Assembly (NCBI GenBank): GCA_019747165.1
Contig: JAIERC010000409.1
Span: forward strand, 1-5,159
Length of the DNA: 5,159 nucleotides
Origin: Sphingomonas sp.
GTDB taxonomy: Bacteria; Pseudomonadota; Alphaproteobacteria; Sphingomonadales; Sphingomonadaceae
Direction of reading: 5' to 3'
Positions 1 through 5,159 of the stretch are shown here, one piece after another (the first letter of the stretch is position 1; every line of letters starts with the position of its first letter). The notes under the pieces were generated by a model, which made no database searches, was not told where the DNA came from, and saw nothing but the letters and a program-made list of their open reading frames with translations. The position numbers and the translations under genes are program-made.

Positions 1-76
<76 letters not shown>

Positions 77-154
77 AGGGCATATTCGATGCCAGCCTAA
101 ATCATCCGATGGCACTCAAAAATCTCTGATTTCTGGCGCATTTTGCTCCTTTAT

Positions 155-174
155 CGTCCAGCGGCGTCCAGTGG
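155..174 (+). repeat. Tandem 10-bp repeat next to the tRNA, possible attachment-arm site
   Basis: CGTCCAGCGG is followed at once by CGTCCAGTGG, with one mismatch. Repeated CGTCCA-type words between a tRNA and an integrase start are something I associate with elements inserted at tRNA genes, where short repeats can be recombinase arm-binding sites. The repeat is seen directly; its role is an inference. Confidence 0.45.
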
Positions 175-189
175 CAGTTGAACCGTTAT

Positions 190-208
190 GGGGGCATGCT
201 GGGGGCAT
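190..208 (+). repeat. Direct repeat GGGGGCAT, spaced 11 bases start to start
   Basis: GGGGGCAT occurs at 190-197 and again at 201-208, separated by GCT. A G-run pair of this kind just upstream of an integrase start, next to a tRNA 3' end, recalls the leader of P4-type integrase genes. It lies 27 bases before the ATG at 235, which supports reading that ATG as a former integrase start. The repeat is certain; the link to integration is an inference. Confidence 0.45.
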
Positions 209-234
209 CAGGCCGACGAAAGAGGGGGCGTCGG

Positions 235-415
235 ATGCTGACGGATTGAAAGGTGAAGCAGGTCATCTGCAAAACCGGGTGCAGCTAATATCGACGGAGC
301 GTCGCTGGTTTGACCTGTCGCGCGACAAGCGCCTGTGGCTGAGGGTTAATTACAAGCCTTTGATGGCGCGCGCGAAGCGCTTGGTTGCAAGACCCCGCCC
401 AAGGCCGGAGTGTTA
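235..415 (+). pseudogene. Possible remnant of a tyrosine-recombinase (integrase) N-terminus
   Basis: From the ATG at 235 the frame reads MLTD, stop (TGA 247-249), then KVKQ. Many tRNA-targeting integrases of the P4 type begin with a very similar MLTD-x-KVK stretch from their N-terminal arm-binding domain. A second in-frame stop (TAA) lies at 289-291. In the other frame, around 325-390, the text RLWLRVNYKP followed by ARAKRL loosely resembles the KLWR-x-x-Y...KRL segment found soon after in these integrases, which would imply a frameshift as well. No catalytic domain follows, because the secretion operon starts at 536. The position, about 160 bases after a tRNA-Ser 3' end and just after two direct-repeat pairs, is where an integrase would be expected. 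The similarity is short and judged by eye, so chance resemblance remains possible; the 3' boundary is arbitrary. Confidence 0.4.
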
Positions 416-525
416 GACGATCAGAATGCAGTCGGGGAGCGCTCACCCCATAGCCAGCTGTAATTCGACGTTAACCTCGATTTTACCCACGACCCATAGA
501 TCAATCCGTGTCTGGACCCGTGGTC

Positions 526-533
526 GGAGGGGG
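526..533 (+). promoter_or_regulatory. Ribosome binding site that fixes a TTG start for tpsB
   Basis: GGAGGGGG lies with its GGAGG core (526-530) five bases before the TTG at 536. No in-frame ATG or GTG with a comparable site occurs nearby; the GTGs at 508 and 520 are in another frame. The TTG also gives a normal signal peptide straight away, so it is the best start. Confidence 0.7.
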
Positions 534-535
534 CA

Positions 536-2227
536 TTGGCTAAATCACCTATTCTTGTTGTAGTTAAATGCTCGGCTGCACTAGCGGGCATTCTGCTGCA
601 TTATACTGCGACCGCGCAGACGGTTGCACCCAGCCAGGTGACGCCTCGGTTATCGCCGCCCGTTCGCCTGCCTGAAGCGCCTGAAATCGAACCGCTGCCG
701 AGCGATAAACTTGATCCAGCCATTCCTCAAAATGATTCGTTGGTAACCGTCGGTGATGTCTCCGTCGGTTTCGCAGGACAGTATTTATCCAGCAATATTA
801 AAGATTTCGTTGATGCGCTTCGCGGAAAACGTGTCTCACTGCAACAGATTATCGAAGCAGCAGATGCCTTGGAGCGGCAGTTTCACGCACAAGGCTATAT
901 CCTGACGCGTGTGGTGTTTCCACCGCAGACGTTCGTTGATGACGGAACGCTCCGGGTTGAAATCATCGACGGCTATATCGAGCGTATCGATTCGACCCCT
1001 CTGGCCCCTGGGCTGGCTGCGATCGTCGAGCCTCGACTCAAAGCACTGTTGCGCAAGCCGGGACTGCGGCTGGCAGACATCGAACGTGCTCTGCTGGTCG
1101 CAAACGAACTCCCCGGCGCGAGAGTGCGGAGTGCCCTAAGCCAAGGCAGGGAAACCGGCGGGGTTCTGCTGACCGTGGAAAGCGATTATCGACACACGTC
1201 GGTTGGTGCTCAAATCGACAACTATCTGCCATCAGCGTTGGGAGGCTGGCAATTTGCCGCCAACATTGTGCAGAATAATTTGTTGGGGATTGGCGACAGC
1301 CTATACGCGCGGGTTGGTGGTGACCTGAACTTCAATCAGATCAGGGGCAAACGGCCAAGCTTCGGATATTTGGGTGGCGGGCTGAGCGTGCCAGTCGGCA
1401 CTGCGGGCAGCTCTCTTGCTGTCGATGCTATCGTATCAAAATCCTCTACCGCGGCCAGGGGCGGCGTTCCGGCGGTGGATGGCCGACTGACCCAGGCTGG
1501 TGTGCGATTTAATGTGCTGCCGGTTCTTAACCGCCGCGAACGTTTAGGCATCGCAATCGGCATTGAAACAATTCGCCAATCGCTTGAGGCTGCTGACTTC
1601 GGCGTCGAACTAACCCGCGATGATTACCGGATCGCGCGGGTTTCCGTTCTCGCTGACAGGACGGTTGGCAATGGTCGGCTCGCTGTAAACGCTCGGTTCA
1701 GTGCCGGGCTAGGTGGTCGGGTCGAAAATATGGCCGATCCATCGAGCCCAGGATTGTCGCGTCAGGGCGCTAGTCCGGACTTTGCTAAGCTCGACTTTGA
1801 CGCCCTGTTTCAGATCCCAACCCGTTCGTTGCGGTTCGACCTGACGTTGCGCGGACAGACCGGATTTGGAAAAGCCATGCTGCTTTCCGAGCAGTTCTCG
1901 CTCGATGGGCGTAACGCAATCTCCACGCCCGTGTCGGGGACATTTCTTGTCGATAGCGGTCAAACCGCCCGAATCGAAGCCATCGCAACCAGAGCCTTCA
2001 AGTTGGTGCCGGGCTTTGAGCCCTATCTCTTTGTCGCACAAGGCTATGGAACGCGCGCTCGGCCAACCGCGGTAGAGTCGGATAGTGTGCTCGTTGGCGC
2101 AACCGGTGTCGGGGCCCGGCTGAACATCGGCCGCATTCAACTGGGCGCTGAATTCGGCAATCAAGTTGCGCGAGAATTTGGCACGGAGTGGAGCCAGCAT
2201 GCCCGACTGACAGTGGGTATTCGCTAA
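536..2227 (+). CDS. TpsB outer-membrane transporter of two-partner secretion (ShlB/FhaC/HecB family)
   Basis: This 563-residue protein should sit in the outer membrane and export the TpsA encoded directly after it. Residues 1-27 form a signal peptide (hydrophobic core 6-21, cleavage after ATA at 25-27). A proline-rich linker spans about 31-66. POTRA 1 covers roughly 70-150 and ends with the family hallmark around GYILTRVVFPPQ (120-131) and GTLRVEIIDGYIE (137-149). POTRA 2 covers about 152-217. The barrel begins near 220 with the typical DNY...GGWQF...NNLLGIGDSL stretch (228-256) and runs to the end. The length is normal for the family (about 550-590). Two oddities: the region matching the L6 tip (454-475) reads FSLDGRNAISTPVSG instead of carrying the usual VRGY/F motif, though the following DSG (473-475) is kept, and the protein ends LTVGIR with no terminal aromatic residue. 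The start is TTG with a strong ribosome site. The family assignment is firm; the individual substrate is inferred from position. Confidence 0.93.
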   Translation: MAKSPILVVVKCSAALAGILLHYTATAQTVAPSQVTPRLSPPVRLPEAPEIEPLPSDKLDPAIPQNDSLVTVGDVSVGFAGQYLSSNIKDFVDALRGKRVSLQQIIEAADALERQFHAQGYILTRVVFPPQTFVDDGTLRVEIIDGYIERIDSTPLAPGLAAIVEPRLKALLRKPGLRLADIERALLVANELPGARVRSALSQGRETGGVLLTVESDYRHTSVGAQIDNYLPSALGGWQFAANIVQNNLLGIGDSLYARVGGDLNFNQIRGKRPSFGYLGGGLSVPVGTAGSSLAVDAIVSKSSTAARGGVPAVDGRLTQAGVRFNVLPVLNRRERLGIAIGIETIRQSLEAADFGVELTRDDYRIARVSVLADRTVGNGRLAVNARFSAGLGGRVENMADPSSPGLSRQGASPDFAKLDFDALFQIPTRSLRFDLTLRGQTGFGKAMLLSEQFSLDGRNAISTPVSGTFLVDSGQTARIEAIATRAFKLVPGFEPYLFVAQGYGTRARPTAVESDSVLVGATGVGARLNIGRIQLGAEFGNQVAREFGTEWSQHARLTVGIR

Positions 2228-5159
2228 TGAAGACAATTCGCCGTGAACCCTCTTTCGGGCGCGCAAAGCCTGTCGCACAGCGCAACATTCCTGTCGGCAA
2301 ATTGCGGCCTGGCCATGCCATTCGAGCAATATTGAGTGAACCGACACCTGAGCCGGCTCTCCCAACCGGCGGCGGATTTGGGTCACGTGCCCTGGTCTGC
2401 GCAGCGCTGTTGAGCTCGACCAGCCATGGCTATGCGCAGGAACTAGCTGTCAATCCCAGTCCACCAATTGATGCGGGAGGACGAATAGATGTAGCGCGCG
2501 CACCACAGGGTTCCGGCTCCACAAGTGGCTTCGAGCCTGTGACTTCGTTCCGACCGACCGCATTGGGCTCAACCGATCTGCCCGATGGTGAGCAGGTCGT
2601 CTCGGGCACTATAAGAATATTGCGCAGCAGCAATGCACTGGTTGTCGAGCAGCGGTCGCAAAGGGCCGTCATCGACTGGCGACAGTTCAATATTGGCATC
2701 GATGCCAACGTCCATTTTGATCAAGGCAGTTCGACCGGCGCAACGCTCAATCGCGTCACTGGCGGCACCACCAGCCGGATTGCGGGATCGCTCACGGCCA
2801 CCGGCCAAGTCTATCTCGTCAATCCGAACGGCATTGTCGTTACCTCAACCGGCAAGATCGATGTTGGCGGTGGCTTTGTGGCGTCGACGCTGGATATCAC
2901 AAACGACGACTTCCTGAACGAGCGCACAGTTTTTAACGCCAACGGATCGACCGGTAGCGTCATCAACAACGGCATCATCCGTGCCAAGGACGGCGGGTCT
3001 ATCGCGCTGCTGGCACCAACCGTTGAAAACCATGGGACTCTGTCAGTCAAGGCCGGTAAGATCGGGATTGGCGCCGGCGAGCGGGCAACGCTTGACCTGT
3101 ATGGTGACGGGTTCCTGCAAGTTGGCCTGTCGGAAAATGTTGATGGATATGCGAGCGTCGGCGGCAACATCACGGCGGGCTCTGGCGTGGTGGAAGTGCG
3201 CGCGAGCACCTTACGCTCTGCCATGCGCGACGTCGTCAATCTGCCGACATCGATCAGCGCGAAGCGGGCGACCGTCACTGCGGGCACGATCGTGTTCGAC
3301 AGCGGGGGCGGTGCCGCCGAAATGGGCGGCAAGCTGGATGCGTCCAACTCCAATGGCGTTGGCGGCAGCATCACGCTGGGGGGCCGTTCGCTTGCTCTCG
3401 CAAATTTGTCTGTCGACGCACGCGGCAGAGACGCCGGCGGCACGATTACAATCGGCGGCGGGCGCCAGGGGGCCGATGTCAAGGGTCTGACCCGAGCCGA
3501 AACCTTGCACGTTGCTGACACCGCAATCATCGATGCCTCGGTAACCAGCGGTTTTGGCAATGCCGGCGAAGTAACCCTTTGGTCCGACAAGCGCACCGAT
3601 TTTCAGGGCGTCGTCAACGCCCGTTCCATTGGTGGACGCGGTGGGGAAGTCGAAGTCTCCAGTGCTGGCAAGCTGGTCTATGAAGGCCTGGCTGATCTGC
3701 GCGGCGCGCCCGGACTAACCGGCAATCTCTTGCTCGACCCCTATAACATAACGATCAGTTCCGGCGCAGATACGGGTGCCGGGTTTAGCGCAAATGCCAA
3801 CGATACGGTTATCAACACCACGACGCTTGCCAATGCGCTCGGCACCGCGAACGTCACGGTGTCCACCGGCAGCGCGGGATCGCAGGCCGGCGACATCACC
3901 GTCGCGAATGCGGTCAGTTGGGCAAGCGGCAATCAACTGACGCTCAACGCTGCGAACAACATCACCGTGAACGCCGCGCTGAGCGCCACCGGCGGCGGCG
4001 GCATCCAGCTGACGGCGGGTAATGCCGTGACGCTGAACAGCGCGCTGAGCGTCGGCGCGGGCGGCGGCAGCGGCGTTGTTGTGCAAGCCAATGATTCGAT
4101 CACCGCCCTCACCGGTTCGAGCATCACCACGCAAGGTCAGGCGATCACGCTCAACAGCGACCGCGATGCCAGCGGTGCGGGCGCGATCACGCTGACTGGC
4201 ACAACGCTCACCAGCAACGGCGGCAACATCACGCTGGGTGGCGGCGCGAACCCGCTGACGGGCGCGGCCTATGGCTCGGGATCGCTGAACAGCGGCATCT
4301 ATCTGACTGGCAGCAGCCTCTCGGCGTCGGCGGGTGCCATCTCACTGCGCGGCTTTACGGCACCGGCGTCTGCAAACAACAACGCTGGCGTCTATCTCAC
4401 CAACAACAGTTCCGTCGCAACCACCAGCGGAAACATCACCGCGTATGGCGAGGGCGTCGGTGGAGCGCAAAGCGTCGACGGCATTGCGCTCTGGAATGCC
4501 GCCACGATCACCACCAGTACCGGCGCTATCTCAATGACCGGCACGAGCGGAACGGGCAGCGGCTCGCTGAACATGGGCGTGCGAGTGCAGGCTGGCTCCA
4601 GCGTCAAAGCCACGGGCGCCGGAGGCTCGATCTCGATCAACGGCACCGCCCGCGCGACGGGTGGCAATGGTTGGGGCGTGACGGCCTTCGACGGTGCGAC
4701 GATCACCACGACGACTGGCCCGCTCGACATCACCGGCATGTCCAACAGCACCAGCGGTAGCTCGAATTGGGCTGTTTTCGTCGGCGGGACCACGAACACT
4801 ATTCGCACGTCCAGTGGTGCATTGAACGTCACCGGTCTGCTCGGCACCGGCAGCAACGGAAGCGCAATCAGGCTTGGCAGCGGCGGGGCCTCCACGACGG
4901 CAGGCGGAAACATCACGCTCACGGGCGACACCGTCAGCTTGAGCGCAAACCTGTCGGGCAGCGGCGCGCTTCTTATCCAACCCGAAAAGACTTCCACCAC
5001 GATTGGCCTTGGCGATGGTGCTACCGGCACGCTTAACCTCGACGCGGCCGCGTTAGCGCAGCTCCAGAACGGCTTCTCATCGATCACCATCGGCAGCGCG
5101 ACCGGCAATGGCGCAGTGGAAGTGCGCAATGCCGCCTTCCAAGACCCGGTGACGATCCG
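2227..5159 (+). CDS. TpsA exoprotein, filamentous haemagglutinin family, 3' end beyond the window
   Basis: At least 977 codons are open to the right edge with no stop. The product is the secreted partner of the preceding TpsB. Its ATG overlaps the tpsB stop (TAATG), which implies translational coupling; only a weak ribosome site is visible inside the end of tpsB. Residues 1-70 form an extended signal peptide: a basic N-region of about 50 residues, a short hydrophobic core (54-66) and cleavage after GYA at 68-70. The TPS secretion domain spans about 120-235, with AVIDWRQFNIG (147-157), NPNGI (199-203) and FVASTLDITNDDF (217-229), all family signatures. A Gly/Ser/Thr-rich beta-helix follows, with the common LLLDPYNIT motif (501-509) and GDITV / NQLTLNAANNITV units after it. 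Residues 690-910 show a regular 31-33-residue repeat. No cysteine occurs after the signal peptide, as expected for an unfolded export substrate. Adhesin or biofilm protein is likely, but the function-setting C-terminus is missing. Confidence 0.93.
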   Translation, partial: MKTIRREPSFGRAKPVAQRNIPVGKLRPGHAIRAILSEPTPEPALPTGGGFGSRALVCAALLSSTSHGYAQELAVNPSPPIDAGGRIDVARAPQGSGSTSGFEPVTSFRPTALGSTDLPDGEQVVSGTIRILRSSNALVVEQRSQRAVIDWRQFNIGIDANVHFDQGSSTGATLNRVTGGTTSRIAGSLTATGQVYLVNPNGIVVTSTGKIDVGGGFVASTLDITNDDFLNERTVFNANGSTGSVINNGIIRAKDGGSIALLAPTVENHGTLSVKAGKIGIGAGERATLDLYGDGFLQVGLSENVDGYASVGGNITAGSGVVEVRASTLRSAMRDVVNLPTSISAKRATVTAGTIVFDSGGGAAEMGGKLDASNSNGVGGSITLGGRSLALANLSVDARGRDAGGTITIGGGRQGADVKGLTRAETLHVADTAIIDASVTSGFGNAGEVTLWSDKRTDFQGVVNARSIGGRGGEVEVSSAGKLVYEGLADLRGAPGLTGNLLLDPYNITISSGADTGAGFSANANDTVINTTTLANALGTANVTVSTGSAGSQAGDITVANAVSWASGNQLTLNAANNITVNAALSATGGGGIQLTAGNAVTLNSALSVGAGGGSGVVVQANDSITALTGSSITTQGQAITLNSDRDASGAGAITLTGTTLTSNGGNITLGGGANPLTGAAYGSGSLNSGIYLTGSSLSASAGAISLRGFTAPASANNNAGVYLTNNSSVATTSGNITAYGEGVGGAQSVDGIALWNAATITTSTGAISMTGTSGTGSGSLNMGVRVQAGSSVKATGAGGSISINGTARATGGNGWGVTAFDGATITTTTGPLDITGMSNSTSGSSNWAVFVGGTTNTIRTSSGALNVTGLLGTGSNGSAIRLGSGGASTTAGGNITLTGDTVSLSANLSGSGALLIQPEKTSTTIGLGDGATGTLNLDAAALAQLQNGFSSITIGSATGNGAVEVRNAAFQDPVTI
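4294..4956 (+). repeat. Seven degenerate 31-33-residue beta-helix repeats within TpsA
   Basis: Repeat starts, marked by a G/A-hydrophobic-x-hydrophobic strand, fall at residues 690 (GIYL), 721 (GVYL), 752 (GIAL), 784 (GVRV), 817 (GVTA), 849 (AVFV) and 880 (AIRL). Each unit goes on with a Ser/Thr-rich stretch and a second strand of the form (T/S)-G-x-(I/L)-x-(I/L/V/M), for example GAISL, GNITA, GAISM, GSISI, GPLDI, GALNV and GNITL, and then a Gly/Ser/Thr/Asn-rich loop. The units are conserved in pattern more than in DNA sequence, so they look like old structural repeats rather than recent tandem duplications. They probably form successive rungs of the surface beta-helix. Looser units with longer spacing (about 36-38 residues) appear before 690, from residue 616. 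Confidence 0.75.

Larger units (their letters stand above)
77..535. other. Gene-poor stretch between tRNA-Ser and the secretion operon
   Basis: No intact gene is supported here. An open frame from position 9 to 416 exists, but it begins inside the tRNA and its first residues merely translate the tRNA. Directly after CCA there is a small hairpin, GGCAT (79-83) and ATGCC (89-93) around ATTCG, without a T-run, so it is not a convincing terminator. Two direct-repeat pairs (155-174 and 190-208) and an integrase-like broken reading frame from 235 follow. From about 416 to 525 I see only leader sequence for the next gene. A weak promoter-like pair, TTAACC (471-476) and CATAGA (495-500) with 18 bases between, is too far from consensus to annotate as a promoter. 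Confidence 0.6.

Noticed and set aside
79..93. Hairpin GGCAT-ATTCG-ATGCC just after the tRNA as a terminator
   Set aside because: The stem is only five base pairs and no T-run follows, so it does not meet the criteria for an intrinsic terminator.
471..500. TTAACC and CATAGA as a sigma-70 promoter for tpsB
   Set aside because: Both boxes are poor matches to consensus and an 18-base spacing alone is not enough; similar pairs are easily found by chance.
560..574. Cysteine 12 of TpsB as a lipoprotein attachment site
   Set aside because: The residues before it (VVVK) do not match a lipobox, and a normal signal peptidase I site follows at residues 25-27.
1709..2386. A 225-residue minus-strand open frame across the end of tpsB
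   Set aside because: It lies antisense to a well-supported TpsB barrel and the TpsA leader, and shows no family motif; it is a shadow of the GC-rich coding strand.
2811..3596. A 261-residue minus-strand open frame opposite tpsA
   Set aside because: Its proline/serine/alanine-rich composition is what the complement of Gly/Thr/Ala repeat codons gives. The plus-strand frame carries the TPS-domain motifs and stays open throughout.
4392..5129. A 245-residue minus-strand open frame with hydrophobic, proline-rich stretches
   Set aside because: It is a low-complexity mirror of the passenger repeats, with no start signal and no recognisable domain.

Overview
The window looks like the edge of a horizontally acquired segment in an alphaproteobacterium, most plausibly a member of the Sphingomonadales. 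The basis is a GC-rich genome and the style of the secretion proteins. The taxon is an inference from general resemblance, not from a marker gene.

Layout: (1) Positions 1-76 are the 3' part of a tRNA-Ser gene with anticodon CGA, cut by the window start in the D loop, with an encoded CCA. (2) Positions 77-535 contain no intact gene. They hold two short direct-repeat pairs and a start reading MLTD, then stop, then KVKQ, which resembles the leader and N-terminus of a decayed tRNA-targeting tyrosine-recombinase integrase. (3) Positions 536-2227 encode a complete 563-residue TpsB outer-membrane transporter of the ShlB/FhaC/HecB family: signal peptide, proline-rich linker, two POTRA domains and a 16-stranded-type barrel. 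(4) From 2227 to the right edge runs the 5' part of a large tpsA gene, at least 977 codons with no stop. It encodes a filamentous-haemagglutinin-type exoprotein with a long signal peptide, a TPS secretion domain and a glycine/serine/threonine-rich beta-helical passenger.

How the genes work together: the two reading frames overlap by one base (TAATG), so they form a translationally coupled two-partner (type Vb) secretion operon, transporter first. Both products cross the inner membrane by Sec. The TpsB POTRA domains bind the TpsA TPS domain in the periplasm, and TpsA is threaded through the barrel to fold as a beta-helix at the cell surface. Its final role (adhesin, biofilm or contact-dependent effector) is set by the C-terminus, which lies outside the window.

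The points most worth a second look are the integrase-like relic beside the tRNA, a diverged L6 'VRGY' region and missing terminal aromatic in TpsB, and a clear 31-33-residue periodicity in the TpsA passenger. I see no evidence of a wholly new system: this is a recognisable two-partner secretion locus with unusual details.
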